A DNA stretch of 64,000 nucleotides from JAAFHB01 sp037133495 (GCA_037133495.1 JBAXOA010000008.1:4969-68968), one strand, 5' to 3'. Counted from the first letter of the stretch, positions 1 to 10,421 are shown. Numbers and translations: made by a program. The notes: generated from the sequence alone by a model not told the origin.

Positions 1-954
1 ACTAAAGAGATAGAAATTTCGCCTGAGTTTGCAAATGCATATTATAACGGAGAACTTACAAAAGATTATAATCTCAACGACTATGCAGGAGTAATTGCAG
101 ACTTTGACAAAGCCATAGAGATTGATCCTAAATATGCAGAGGCATATTACAGCAGAGGACTGGCAAAAAATTATTTTCAAAATCACGCGGGCGTAATTGC
201 TGACTTTGCAATGGCTGCTGAAACTGATTCAGTAGTGACAGCAACTTCCGACATGGCAAATATTGTGAAAGATTGCCAGTCAAAGCATTGTGCAGGTGCC
301 ATTGCCGATTTTGACAAAGCGATTGAGATCAACTCTCAATATGCAGAAGCATATTACAGCAGAGGACTGGCAAAAAACTATTTCCAAAATCATGCAGGAG
401 TGATCATTGATTTTACCAATGCTGTTGAGTCCGATCTTGAGTATGCAGAATCAATCGATGCGAATCAGCTTAAAGACTATGCCGGAGCGATTGCGGACTT
501 CGACAAAGCAATAAAGATCAATCCCAGGTATGCCAAGGCTTATTACAGCAGAGGAGTAGTGAAAAACTATTTCCAGGATCATATAGAGGTGATAATGAAT
601 TTCACCAGAGCTGTGGAAGCTGCCCCCGGCTATTCAGGAATTTGCAATCAGGCAGATCTTGCAATGGAATGCTTCATGAAAAATTATTCCGGCGCAATTG
701 CTGATTTTGACAGGGCAATTGAGATTAATCCCAGGTTTGCTAAAGCATATTACAGCAGAGGTCTGGCAAAAAAATACTACAATGATCATTTGGGAGCAAT
801 AATCGACTTTACAAAGGCGATCGAGATTGATCCAGAATATGCGGAAGCTTACAACAAGAGAGGACTTTTAAAGGGTACACTAGGCCAGAAAGACAGTGGG
901 CATTCAGATTTAGGCAAGGCGGGCGAACTAGGATTATCTGTTTTAACAATGTAA
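1..954 (+). CDS. TPR-repeat protein, 5' end outside the window
   Basis: The reading frame is open from base 1 and already encodes TPR sequence there, so the ATG at 211 is internal and the true start lies upstream. At least nine TPR-like helical hairpins are visible. Well-conserved units (GAIADFDKAIEI then YAEAYYSRGLAK) alternate with degenerate ones, so the repeat is really a 63-69 residue pair. TPR solenoids bind other proteins; no catalytic domain follows. The protein ends shortly after the last repeat (KAGELGLSVLTM). Several units are nearly identical at DNA level, suggesting recent internal duplication. The partner and location are unknown because the N-terminus, where a signal peptide would be, is missing. 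Confidence 0.9.
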   Translation, partial: TKEIEISPEFANAYYNGELTKDYNLNDYAGVIADFDKAIEIDPKYAEAYYSRGLAKNYFQNHAGVIADFAMAAETDSVVTATSDMANIVKDCQSKHCAGAIADFDKAIEINSQYAEAYYSRGLAKNYFQNHAGVIIDFTNAVESDLEYAESIDANQLKDYAGAIADFDKAIKINPRYAKAYYSRGVVKNYFQDHIEVIMNFTRAVEAAPGYSGICNQADLAMECFMKNYSGAIADFDRAIEINPRFAKAYYSRGLAKKYYNDHLGAIIDFTKAIEIDPEYAEAYNKRGLLKGTLGQKDSGHSDLGKAGELGLSVLTM

Positions 955-967
955 AATTTAATTGTCT

Positions 968-998
968 TTTGTTAAGATTTTTTATTGTACTATTTTTG
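968..998 (+). promoter_or_regulatory. Bacteroidota-type promoter for the RND gene
   Basis: TTTG at 968-971, then 19 bp, then TATTTTTG at 991-998, an exact match to the Bacteroidota -33/-7 consensus (TTTG / TAnnTTTG). The start codon at 1064 lies about 60 nt beyond the expected transcription start. Confidence 0.7.
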
Positions 999-1063
999 GA
1001 GCCTCAAATGAAAAGGGAAATATCAAAAATAAGCAATTACAATAAGCTATTATCTACTCCAGC

Positions 1064-3460
1064 ATGTTTACAAAAATATCCCGCCTACTGCTTCGTAACA
1101 GAATCCTGATTATTATTATTCTCTCAGCCTTCACTGCCTATATGGCATTTCAAGCTCAAAGTGTTAAATTATCATACGAAAACACATCACTGCTGTCTGC
1201 TAAAGATACCGTGATGATTGAATATCAGAAATTCACCAAACAATATGGTGAAGATGGGAATGTATTGATGATTGGAATTAAAAACCCGGACATGTTTACG
1301 CTCGCACAATTTACAGCATGGTATGATCTCGGAAATTCAATTCGCAGTATTGACGGAGTTCAGGATGTGATCAGCATGACCAGAGGACTTAATCTTTTTA
1401 AAAATGAATCAACACATCAATTCGATTATTTTCCATTAGTTAAAAAGCGCCCGACTACTCAGGAACAGGTAGACAGTCTTAAAAATACAATTCTTGGTCT
1501 TAAGTTTTATGAGGGAATGCTTTACAATCCAAAGACCAATGCTGCCTTAATGGCAATAACTCTCGACAAGAATAAACTAAACGACAAAAGCCGCATCACA
1601 CTGGTTGCCAATATAGTAGATGCAGCATCGGCTTATGAAAAGCTAAATAAGGTTGAGGTGCACTACTCTGGAATGCCATATATCAGGACCATAACGATGA
1701 AAAAAGTAAAACACGAGCTTTTGCTTTTTGTCTTGATGAGCATTGCAATATCTGCGCTAATTATGTATTTGTTTTTCAGATCTGTGAAAGTGGTTTTAAG
1801 TTCTTTGCTGATTGTCGCGATCAGTATTGTATGGGTACTCGGTACTACGGCACTATTCCATTTTAAAATTTCAATACTCACAGGCGTCATTCCGTCGCTG
1901 ATCGTGATTATCGCGATCGAGAATTGCATCTATATACTCAATAAATATCATTGGGAATACCGAAGTCATGGAAATAAAATGCGGGCTCTGATCAGGGTTG
2001 TTCAACGAATTGGATTTGCATCGTTAATGACAAATGCTGCAACGGCTCTTGGATTTGCAGCTTTTATTCTGATCTCAAATCAAATGCTAAGAGAGTTTGG
2101 AATCATTACTGCTCTTAACATAATGCTAGAATATGTGCTGTGTATCACCTTACTGCCCATTATTTTCAGTTTTATCGATCCTCCAAGCGCCAAACACGTT
2201 AAGCATCTCGATAGTAATTTTTTCGGTGCAATCATTCATAAGATCATCTACATGATCACTTTTCGCCGCAATCTTATATATGGGATTGCAGGCGGACTCT
2301 TGCTGGTTGGTTTTTTAGGAATCAGCATGATGAAAACATCGGGAAAGATTGTTGATGATTTCCAAAGTGATGATCCCATACTTATGGATCTGAATTTCTT
2401 TGAACATAATTTTGGAGGAGTAATGCCTTTTGAGATTTCCATTGATACCAAAAAGAAAAATGGTGTGCTAGCAGGTGCTACTATCGACAAGATCAATGAA
2501 CTTCAAAAAATGATCAATACGTATCCTGAATTTTCAAAGCCACTATCAATCGCGGAGCTTTTTAAGTTTTCAAAACAGGCTTATTTTGGAGGAGATTCTT
2601 CGATGTATTCGATGCCGAATAATGTAGAAAAAGGATTCATTTTAGGTTATCTTCCTAAAAATCAAAATGGGAATAAAAATAACCTGCTCTATTCATTTCT
2701 TGACAGCACGAAGAGATACACACGCGTAAGTTTTCAGATGGCAGATATCGGAACACATCACATGGATTCGCTAATGGCAGAAATTCACCCTAAAATTGAC
2801 AGTATTTTTAGTCCTGCCAAATATAAGGTTAGCGTCACAGGGAATAGTGTTATTTTTGCACGTGGCACTAATTTCCTGATTCGCAACCTTTTTGAAAGTG
2901 TCTTAATTGCCATCGTTTTAATTTCATTGTTGATGGCCTTGCTTTTCTCTTCCTTAAGAATGATCCTGGTTTCTATGATTCCAAATATCATACCCTTACT
3001 GATCACCGCGGCGATAATGGGATTTGCGGGAATACCAATCAAACCATCAACAATTATCGTTTTCAGTATTGCTCTCGGAATTTCAGTTGACAATGCGATC
3101 CAATATCTTTCGCGATATCGGCACGAGTTGAAAATCACCAATGGAGCCATCAGGCAATCGGCGATCAGTGCTCTGCATGAAGCCGGTTTTAGTATGATTT
3201 ACACCAGCATTGTACTTGTACTCGGATTTAGTGTATTTATTGTATCGGGATTTGGCGGAACTCAGGCATTGGGAATTCTGATCTCAACTACTTTACTGAT
3301 TGCAATGTTCTTCAACATCATGGTGTTGCCTTCGCTGTTGCTAACACTCGACAAACGACTGACCAGCAAGGCATTTACAGAACCCATCGTCGAAATATAC
3401 GATGACGAAGACCTTGATGAATATGATGAGACTGATGAACTCAATAAAACAAATATTTAA
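1064..3460 (+). CDS. RND/MMPL-superfamily exporter
   Basis: A 798-residue integral membrane protein with the two-fold RND layout. One N-terminal membrane helix (about 13-30) is followed by a periplasmic loop and a five-helix bundle (about 218-370). The plan then repeats: a helix near 405-420, a second loop, and a bundle near 605-770. Each half has the family signature around its fourth helix (IAIENCIYILNKY and GISVDNAIQYLSRY); the Asp in the second is the usual proton-relay position. Proteins of this MMPL/Patched-like branch move lipids, hopanoids or hydrophobic compounds with proton motive force. The C-terminus is very acidic. No membrane-fusion or outer-membrane partner is adjacent, so the substrate cannot be named. 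Confidence 0.85.
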   Translation: MFTKISRLLLRNRILIIIILSAFTAYMAFQAQSVKLSYENTSLLSAKDTVMIEYQKFTKQYGEDGNVLMIGIKNPDMFTLAQFTAWYDLGNSIRSIDGVQDVISMTRGLNLFKNESTHQFDYFPLVKKRPTTQEQVDSLKNTILGLKFYEGMLYNPKTNAALMAITLDKNKLNDKSRITLVANIVDAASAYEKLNKVEVHYSGMPYIRTITMKKVKHELLLFVLMSIAISALIMYLFFRSVKVVLSSLLIVAISIVWVLGTTALFHFKISILTGVIPSLIVIIAIENCIYILNKYHWEYRSHGNKMRALIRVVQRIGFASLMTNAATALGFAAFILISNQMLREFGIITALNIMLEYVLCITLLPIIFSFIDPPSAKHVKHLDSNFFGAIIHKIIYMITFRRNLIYGIAGGLLLVGFLGISMMKTSGKIVDDFQSDDPILMDLNFFEHNFGGVMPFEISIDTKKKNGVLAGATIDKINELQKMINTYPEFSKPLSIAELFKFSKQAYFGGDSSMYSMPNNVEKGFILGYLPKNQNGNKNNLLYSFLDSTKRYTRVSFQMADIGTHHMDSLMAEIHPKIDSIFSPAKYKVSVTGNSVIFARGTNFLIRNLFESVLIAIVLISLLMALLFSSLRMILVSMIPNIIPLLITAAIMGFAGIPIKPSTIIVFSIALGISVDNAIQYLSRYRHELKITNGAIRQSAISALHEAGFSMIYTSIVLVLGFSVFIVSGFGGTQALGILISTTLLIAMFFNIMVLPSLLLTLDKRLTSKAFTEPIVEIYDDEDLDEYDETDELNKTNI

Positions 3461-3469
3461 CACAAATTT

Positions 3470-6166
3470 TCACTTTGTGCAGGAAGCTTTGGCTGAAGTC
3501 ATCTTCTGATTCGAGGCTACCATAGAGATCACTTTGAGAAGTTGCTCACCTACGCCAATTCTATAGCCGGCGGAGAAGAGGTAAATGTTCCCAGACTCAT
3601 CACAAAATAGTACCAGTGGCAGCTTATCTTTGAGATCTTCTCCATAAATAGCCGATATGGCAGTCAATATATTTCCGTTCTGATCGATTCCTGTCTCTAT
3701 TTTGCCGGGAAGCTGATACGTTTTCAGTACGCCGGCCTGACTTGCTTTTTCGACTGGTATAGCAAATATAAACTGACCGCCCCATTTATTGAAATGATCT
3801 GTATAAGGACCGAGATCATTCAGAATATGTTTCGAAGGCTCCTTGTCTGGCTCAAGCAAAACTAACACCGAATATTTGCCGGAAACCAGCGATGACAGAC
3901 TCACCACTTTACCATCACTTAAATTTTGAATATTTAACTTTCCGAAATTTAGTTTTCCTGACGGTTTAAGTACTTCCGATTCCCTCCGGATTTCGATGGG
4001 CAACGTAGTAAGCTTTCCTTTTTCGATATCGAAGAAAGTCATTTTACTGAGTACAGATCCGTCTTGAATACGATTACCTGTAACCAGTGCATAATGACCG
4101 GTCTCCAAAGAAAGTGGCTGATCGGAATCTGTCAGTTTTTTTCCTTCAGGAAATTCAAGCGTACGGTAAAAGCCGTTACGCAAAATAGCAATGGTGTAGT
4201 GAAGGTAATATTGTGGCACCAGCGGATTATTTTTATCAAGCAGTTTAAGCAAACCTTTATCAGGTTGTGCCACTGCATCATGTTCAAAACCTGCCAGCAG
4301 CCATTCACCTTTTTTAGAATATTCCGGCAGCTGTGTCTCAGGATTTAACCGTGCTGGAATACCAAATGTGCGGCAAGCGGCTACAAAAAATGTAGCCCTG
4401 GAAATTGGATCAGCCACCCTCAGATTATAGACACCGATGGGTGAAAGAGGAGTACGCGAATGCTTGTTGGCATCGTCGTCGATTCGGATATTTTGGCGAA
4501 TCCAGTCAGATAAAATGGAAATATCGTTACGCGCCGACAGTGCCATATCAGATCCAAATGAAGCACTCAAAAAACTTCTCCATGGACTTAAATTTTCAAG
4601 ACCAATGCGCGGAGCAAGCACATAGCGGGTGAATAATTCTTTTGATAGCACCAGTTTTTGTGCCCCTGACAATGCTGTCTGCACCAGGTGATCAGTCAGC
4701 ACTGCTTCGGAAGCATCACTGAAATCCTTGTCTGATAACTGAATAGCCATTTCAAGCATCAATTCGCGGTTTTGGAGGCCATTCTTTTCGAGATAAGCTG
4801 AAATCTGGTCCCAATTCCCATAGCTTAATTTGATAAACCGGGAAATAGTGTCAAAAGGAAGCTTGGTTTTATTGGCAAAAGCAGCGACCCACGCCGAATC
4901 TTTAAAAGTCTCCATATAGGCCCCGCGGATCGAATTATCGAGCCCCAGCTTACGTTCATTTTCCTTTCGCGCCTCATCGCTTATATTAAAGGTCAATTTT
5001 GTTGCATGTGGCGGAATAAAATCAAACAATTTACCGCTTATTGCCGGTGTTGTTTGATTAAGCACAAGCTTAAGCGTATCCTTTTCGGGTACAGAAAATT
5101 TTTGCCAGGCAAATTTTCCATCTTTGGAAGCCCAGATAATCAGATCACCCATACCTGTGGTCAGGCTATTTGTGCCGCGCGAGTTCGTATATCCTGAGGC
5201 GATGGGATAATATTCTGCATAATTATACAGCTGATATTCAACTTTCGCGCTGTCGGCAGGAGTACCATCACAATTATTCACCAAAATGGTAATTTTTTTC
5301 ACTGTTGCATAGTTCGAAGTCAGATTAAGCTCGGAGAAACGATCGGCAGTAGTTACGACATCCTCATTGCCAAAATAATGACCGTAAGCACGTGTATGAA
5401 CAAGCATTGCGCGACTGGCAGGCTCGCTGAACCAGCCTTTATTGAGATCAGCTTCAGGCTCACATGCGCCGAGATAGTTCCATTTACCATCGATCCATAC
5501 CTCTACCCAGGCATGATTATCATCCGAATGGGCCCAACGAGGTGTATAAACCTGGCGAGCAGGAATTCCCACAGTGCGTAAAGCGGTTACAGCAAAGGTA
5601 GATTCTTCACCACACCGGCCAAATGATTTTTTAACTGTACTTAAAGGGGCACTTGTCCGGGAATCAGTTCCACGATAGGTTACTTTTTCGCGGCACCAGT
5701 GATTAATTTCGAGTGCAGCCTCTTTCATTCCCAACCCTTTAATACGCGCCTTAATTTCAGGATACATCACCTCCCTGAAATTATCCATATTCTCATTGTT
5801 TACCCTTAGTGGAAGTACAAAATGTAAAAATTCTTCTTCCGGAATTATTTTTCCCCATGGCATCTCCTCGCGAGCCTGCAAATTCAAACGCACATTTTTA
5901 AGAAAAAAATCAGGCTTATAATCAGCCAGATCGCTTAATGGCATATAGGCATATAAAAATTCCAGGGATTGTTTCTCTGAATTAGTAAGTGGCTGCTTAA
6001 AAATATCCCAGACTGAAAGCTTACTTTTAGAGGTAAGCTCTTTCTGAACAACCAGCATCCGTTGAATATCAGCAAGTCGTGCCGGATTTTGAATCAGATT
6101 CTGCTTTTTGGCACACGACACAAAAAGAATGGAAACAAAAATAATCACTAAGAATTTATTAATCAT
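3470..6166 (-). CDS. Transglutaminase-like lipoprotein with second degenerate TG domain and Trx-like C-terminus
   Basis: An 898-residue predicted lipoprotein (signal peptide ending FVSC, lipidated Cys18). The transglutaminase-like core has Cys185 (SFGRCGEES), His218 (DDNHAWVEVW) and an acidic residue at about Glu236 (GACEPE), a plausible protease or amidase triad. After a beta-rich linker, residues about 540-620 repeat the core pattern (ATFFVAACRTFGIPARL), but the position of the catalytic Cys is a Pro near 587, so this copy looks inactive. Residues about 735-885 resemble a thioredoxin/TlpA fold without a CxxC. Family members are cell-envelope proteins of unknown substrate. It lies downstream of the glycosidase cluster on the same strand, separated by 158 bp. 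Confidence 0.8.
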   Translation of the reverse strand: MINKFLVIIFVSILFVSCAKKQNLIQNPARLADIQRMLVVQKELTSKSKLSVWDIFKQPLTNSEKQSLEFLYAYMPLSDLADYKPDFFLKNVRLNLQAREEMPWGKIIPEEEFLHFVLPLRVNNENMDNFREVMYPEIKARIKGLGMKEAALEINHWCREKVTYRGTDSRTSAPLSTVKKSFGRCGEESTFAVTALRTVGIPARQVYTPRWAHSDDNHAWVEVWIDGKWNYLGACEPEADLNKGWFSEPASRAMLVHTRAYGHYFGNEDVVTTADRFSELNLTSNYATVKKITILVNNCDGTPADSAKVEYQLYNYAEYYPIASGYTNSRGTNSLTTGMGDLIIWASKDGKFAWQKFSVPEKDTLKLVLNQTTPAISGKLFDFIPPHATKLTFNISDEARKENERKLGLDNSIRGAYMETFKDSAWVAAFANKTKLPFDTISRFIKLSYGNWDQISAYLEKNGLQNRELMLEMAIQLSDKDFSDASEAVLTDHLVQTALSGAQKLVLSKELFTRYVLAPRIGLENLSPWRSFLSASFGSDMALSARNDISILSDWIRQNIRIDDDANKHSRTPLSPIGVYNLRVADPISRATFFVAACRTFGIPARLNPETQLPEYSKKGEWLLAGFEHDAVAQPDKGLLKLLDKNNPLVPQYYLHYTIAILRNGFYRTLEFPEGKKLTDSDQPLSLETGHYALVTGNRIQDGSVLSKMTFFDIEKGKLTTLPIEIRRESEVLKPSGKLNFGKLNIQNLSDGKVVSLSSLVSGKYSVLVLLEPDKEPSKHILNDLGPYTDHFNKWGGQFIFAIPVEKASQAGVLKTYQLPGKIETGIDQNGNILTAISAIYGEDLKDKLPLVLFCDESGNIYLFSAGYRIGVGEQLLKVISMVASNQKMTSAKASCTK

Positions 6167-6324
6167 AAATTTCGATGTAAGATGTTAACTGCAAATAACG
6201 GAATTTTTCAGGAATTTCTAATGCTCCAAGGGTGACTTAAGGCTTGATAATGTTTTATATTAGATTAAATTAAGGCGTCTTGATCTTGTAAAAACAGTAA
6301 TTTTTCGACAATCAGATTCGACTT

Positions 6325-8988
6325 TCATTTAAGCAAAATAAATGAAACCGGCTGATAAGCATTTATTGGGGTATCGAAGCTGTGGTTGATCACAGGAAAT
6401 GCTTTCCCTTTCTTTTCACCCCTTAGGTTACAGGGCTGAACAAATTTGTATTTGCTTTCCGCCGGCAATGTAACCTTACATGACGTGCTGGTCCCGTTTT
6501 GTTCCCAAAGCCGTAGAATGTCCCCTGCCCCATCTCTGTTTTTTCCGAAGAAAGTAATCAGAATACCTTTCTCCGACAAACTAATTCCATGACCAACAGC
6601 GGGAAGATTTCCGGTTTTTCCAGTTGCCAGGGCACATATCAACGGATTCCGGATTTCCTCTGAAGGAATAACAACCGAAGAAGCGTTTGAATACTTGTCG
6701 ATACTCCAGATATAAAATCGGGTACTCCACGAGCCTTCCACCCATTCTGTAAAATTGGTACTCCATTGATTGTTATACAGATTGAAGAATACATTTGCTT
6801 TTTTCGGAACAAATGTAGGTGAATAAGACCATAATCCGGGACGATCGAGGCTGATTCCGGGAACATCGGGTGACATAATACCGAATCCCTGATTATTTGA
6901 GTCAAGAACAGCCATTCCAGTATTCAGAAAGCAATAATCTCTGTTTGATCCATTTATAAAATCTAATGACGGATCTACAACGGCGCCAGGCCGGCCCAGT
7001 TTAAATATGGGCTTATCGATATTAAACGGAAAACTTATCCAGCCTCCTTCGGGCCATGAATCAGCCGGCTTACCGTTGATACTCCAGATCATTTCAATGG
7101 ATGGTCTGTTTTCAGTCAAGCTGAAGGTTAAAGAATAATTGTGCTTTAAATCTGCAGTTGCATTAAAATGCATTACAGCCGACACGGAAACAGAATCTTT
7201 CAGATATTCAATATGCGCATTTTTTCCCGATGTACGCTTATAGGGTTCATCCGTTAGATTGATCCGTCCAAGTTCTGCATAAGCCCAGTCCCAGCCGCCT
7301 TTGATGTAATCTTTGGCATACTTATCGGTATTTTGCTTGCTGAAACGCTCATAAACATACTGACCGAATTGAAATTCCTCATTCGGATTAACTGCTTCCC
7401 GTCCGGATTTTTTATCGATCAGTGATTTAATGGTTCCATTTTGGGGATCAAAAACGATCCTGAAAAATTTATTCTCAATACTTGAGTTTCCGGCATTGAA
7501 TACCAGCGATGTTTTTTGGTTTGAACTGAGTTCGTCAACAGGAACAAATGTGGCATACCCCATCGAAGGAATGTGATTCGCGTGAAACTGAACGATATTC
7601 CTGTTTCGGGATACCGGTACAATCTCGCCGTTAGTCAGATTTTTCAATGCTTTTTTAAGTGGCTGAATGGTCTGAATCGTCACGAGTTCACTGCGTTCCC
7701 AAGGCAGCGGATTATATACAACGATCCTTTCGCCGGGAACATTTACAGCAGCAGCAAGTCCTTTTATTTCGCGGCTTAACGCAGGATAGAGGTATTTTGC
7801 AGCAAAGGTGATATGGTTCGATTTCTCCTTCCACGAATATTCAATCGGCTCGTATAACCCTTTAGCCCTCAAATCCTCAAATTCATCGCCGTAAGCCCAA
7901 TAGCCGGCATGCCCGTGACTCATCGCCATTCCAAATGAGTGTTCGTCGAAAAGCTGGATTTGCTCCAAAGCACTGTCAACAATTGGAACAATTCCCTTTT
8001 CATTGTTAGCGCCCCATATCGCAGCAAGCGCATTAAGTGCTTCCAGATTAGTTGCCGTTTTGCTCAAATCTCTGCCCGACTTCACCTCGCGAGGCATCGA
8101 CATGTATCCATGAATCCAGGTGTCAGGCATATCTCCTTTAACAACAGGCAATTCAGGGTGCTCTTTCATAATTGAATTGTAAAAATCGGCCATACTCCCG
8201 GTTCTGACTTTTGCTCCGGGATTTTGCCTTTCAATATCTTTTATTGCTTCCTTAAATTGTTCATAAGTCGGGGCTCCTGTATTGTCGTTGGTATGGATGA
8301 TAGCCATCCACGTCTGGTAAGGCCATCCTTGAGGAGGTGCAGGGGTGGTTCCGTAATATGGGCCAAAATACATGGTCATTAGGAGGGACTTGTCAGGCCC
8401 TTCCCACCAGAAAAGCAATGGAACCTCGGGAGATTTTGATGCCGCATTACAGCCAATATGAAGGAATTTAATCCCTGCATTGGTAAGAATTGTTGGAAGA
8501 ATCCATGAATGACCTGGAACGTCGGTTTGTTTGGCATCAATGGGTAAGGACAAGCCGGCATCCCTGCTTATTTTCGAAGAATACTCCAACGAACGAACCA
8601 AAGGTTCAAGATCACAAGCCTCAGTCTCAAAGGTAAATGGCAACCCGTGAACCTGGAAATTACCTTCTTTTATTGCCTTTTCGATGCGTTGCTTCACCTC
8701 CGGCTTCGATTTGGCAAGCATTTCTTTCATTGGCCAACCCGCAACAGTCCATTTGAATTGCTGACTTTCAGGTAATTGTTTCGACTTTTCAATAACATCC
8801 AAAGCGCCGGTCACCATTCCGTGTGAATAATTGTAGCTTACATTATCAGCCCAATCGGTATAACCTATATCAAAATGAGTTTTAAAAACAACAATTACCT
8901 CCTTTACACCTGAAGGAGTTGGTTTTGTCTGACTGGATAACTGTTGCGTAATAGTTAAACAGAATAAAATAATTGCAGCTATTTTCAT
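6325..8988 (-). CDS. GH38-family alpha-mannosidase-like, secreted
   Basis: An 887-residue protein with a Sec signal peptide (cleavage near residue 20). Glycoside hydrolase family 38 features are the N-terminal zinc ligands His38 and Asp40 (KTHFDIGYTDW), the probable nucleophile Asp156 and another ligand His160 (KQTDVPGHSW). GH38 enzymes are retaining, zinc-dependent alpha-mannosidases acting on alpha-1,2/1,3/1,6-linked mannose. The nucleophile region differs from the eukaryotic DPFGHS form, so the linkage preference may differ. It is probably periplasmic and the last gene of the leftward glycosidase unit, 131 bp after its neighbour. Confidence 0.8.
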   Translation of the reverse strand: MKIAAIILFCLTITQQLSSQTKPTPSGVKEVIVVFKTHFDIGYTDWADNVSYNYSHGMVTGALDVIEKSKQLPESQQFKWTVAGWPMKEMLAKSKPEVKQRIEKAIKEGNFQVHGLPFTFETEACDLEPLVRSLEYSSKISRDAGLSLPIDAKQTDVPGHSWILPTILTNAGIKFLHIGCNAASKSPEVPLLFWWEGPDKSLLMTMYFGPYYGTTPAPPQGWPYQTWMAIIHTNDNTGAPTYEQFKEAIKDIERQNPGAKVRTGSMADFYNSIMKEHPELPVVKGDMPDTWIHGYMSMPREVKSGRDLSKTATNLEALNALAAIWGANNEKGIVPIVDSALEQIQLFDEHSFGMAMSHGHAGYWAYGDEFEDLRAKGLYEPIEYSWKEKSNHITFAAKYLYPALSREIKGLAAAVNVPGERIVVYNPLPWERSELVTIQTIQPLKKALKNLTNGEIVPVSRNRNIVQFHANHIPSMGYATFVPVDELSSNQKTSLVFNAGNSSIENKFFRIVFDPQNGTIKSLIDKKSGREAVNPNEEFQFGQYVYERFSKQNTDKYAKDYIKGGWDWAYAELGRINLTDEPYKRTSGKNAHIEYLKDSVSVSAVMHFNATADLKHNYSLTFSLTENRPSIEMIWSINGKPADSWPEGGWISFPFNIDKPIFKLGRPGAVVDPSLDFINGSNRDYCFLNTGMAVLDSNNQGFGIMSPDVPGISLDRPGLWSYSPTFVPKKANVFFNLYNNQWSTNFTEWVEGSWSTRFYIWSIDKYSNASSVVIPSEEIRNPLICALATGKTGNLPAVGHGISLSEKGILITFFGKNRDGAGDILRLWEQNGTSTSCKVTLPAESKYKFVQPCNLRGEKKGKAFPVINHSFDTPINAYQPVSFILLK

Positions 8989-9119
8989 ACTATAAAAATC
9001 AGGTAACAGTAATGAATAAATGTATTAATAAAAATTTTCTTTTGCAGAGATTATTTGCAGGCAACATCATTGATCTGCCGGCTTGCGGAGAGCATTGAAA
9101 ATTGGTCATTGAACATTAA

Positions 9120-10415
9120 TTATCTGGCCCACTCTTCAAACATTGAGATTGCTGTAAACAAAACACCGGCTTCACCTCTGAAAGTGCCTGATCCTCTGGG
9201 TTTATTATCAACCGAATACCATTCATAGAAACCATTATTATCCTTTACCCTTTTCACCATTGGAATCATTTGCTCATAGGCTTCTTCAATAAATCCATTT
9301 TTTACGAGCTGCTGAATCATTCTGCCGCCAAACCATGTCCAATCGCCTCCGTTCTGGTAGCTGTATTCCGGGTTCATAATTTTATTGGCAAATAAACCTT
9401 TGGGATACGGAGGATAAAGTGTAAGGCCAATAGAACCGGCACCTGCCTGTTTTACACGGCTGACCATCATATCCAGCGATTTTTTGATCTCATCTTTGCT
9501 GAGTAATCCGGCTTCAATGGCTATTGTGGTTCCTCCGAAATAGAAGATTTTGTTCTCGTCAAAATCTTTTGGAAAGGGTGATCCTTTTTCGAGATAGATG
9601 TGTGGAATGAATTTTTGATTTTGATTATCCCATAAATATTTGCGGCAGTTACCGGAGATGGAATATCGGATTTTATTCCATTTCGCTTTCGATGCCGGAA
9701 TGATTTCCATCAGGTTGTTCAGCGCTATAATAAACATGGCGTTGTCGTAAATATCAATCGCCGGATGGGTGTTGGCATCCAAATCAACTCCCCAGCCATG
9801 TTCAGGCTGAACATCGCCCCAGTCGGCTGTAGTTGCCCCGATAATGAGTCCGTATTGCTTATTAAAACGTTGGCTTATTAAAAATTCCATTGCCCATTCG
9901 AGCCTGTCGGACACTTTTTTATCCCCGATTTTCTCATCCAGAATGGTTTTATCTCCTGTTAATTGTATGTATTTGTAAACAGCCTGAACCAAAGAGCTTT
10001 CCTGATCGGTTTCTACCGTATTTTTATGACCAGCATACCTCGGTTCGAGTTCCGAATAGATGAAATCATATTTTTCAGCACCAATTTTCTCAACCGGTGT
10101 AAACCCATCAATAATATTCCCGTCCGCTCCTTGCATTCTAAAAAAAACAAGCAGATTTTCTTTCAATGTTTTCTTCTCATTAACCTGAGCCGCAAGCTGA
10201 ATAAAGGTATTGTAATCGCGGATCCACACTTCGCGGTAACCATCTCCGGCATTAAAACCGGTTTTCATCACCTCAAGTGCCTTGGCTTTAACAAAAGCAA
10301 AATATTGATCATTTTTAATTTTTTCGGCCAGTTCATTTTTGGGGCTCGCACCTGTATGCAACGAGCATGCAATAAAAATTAACAGGAGTAAAAACAAGTT
10401 GTAATTAAGCTTCAT
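9120..10415 (-). CDS. Six-hairpin (alpha/alpha)6 glycosidase, family unresolved
   Basis: A 431-residue secreted protein with a hydrophobic N-terminus and a possible lipobox (FIAC). Tryptophan- and acid-rich motifs spaced along a helical protein (REVWIRDYNTF, TVETDQESSLVQAVYKY, TADWGDVQPEHGWG, NGGDWTWFGGRM) are typical of (alpha/alpha)6-barrel glycosidases such as GH63, GH125 and relatives. The acids in WIRD and DWGD are the likeliest catalytic residues, but the family cannot be fixed by eye. It lies 6 bp after the GH2 gene in the same direction, so it is almost certainly cotranscribed. A role on mannose- or glucose-containing ends of the same glycan is inferred from context. Confidence 0.65.
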   Translation of the reverse strand: MKLNYNLFLLLLIFIACSLHTGASPKNELAEKIKNDQYFAFVKAKALEVMKTGFNAGDGYREVWIRDYNTFIQLAAQVNEKKTLKENLLVFFRMQGADGNIIDGFTPVEKIGAEKYDFIYSELEPRYAGHKNTVETDQESSLVQAVYKYIQLTGDKTILDEKIGDKKVSDRLEWAMEFLISQRFNKQYGLIIGATTADWGDVQPEHGWGVDLDANTHPAIDIYDNAMFIIALNNLMEIIPASKAKWNKIRYSISGNCRKYLWDNQNQKFIPHIYLEKGSPFPKDFDENKIFYFGGTTIAIEAGLLSKDEIKKSLDMMVSRVKQAGAGSIGLTLYPPYPKGLFANKIMNPEYSYQNGGDWTWFGGRMIQQLVKNGFIEEAYEQMIPMVKRVKDNNGFYEWYSVDNKPRGSGTFRGEAGVLFTAISMFEEWAR

Positions 10416-10421
10416 AGTTTT

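Noticed and set aside
1007..1108. Small ORF in the leader of the RND gene
   Set aside because: It overlaps the start of the RND gene in another frame, has no biased codons and no hairpin follows it, so it is not a convincing leader peptide.
9963..10382. 139-residue plus-strand ORF opposite the six-hairpin glycosidase gene
   Set aside because: It lies wholly inside a well-supported gene on the other strand and resembles no family.
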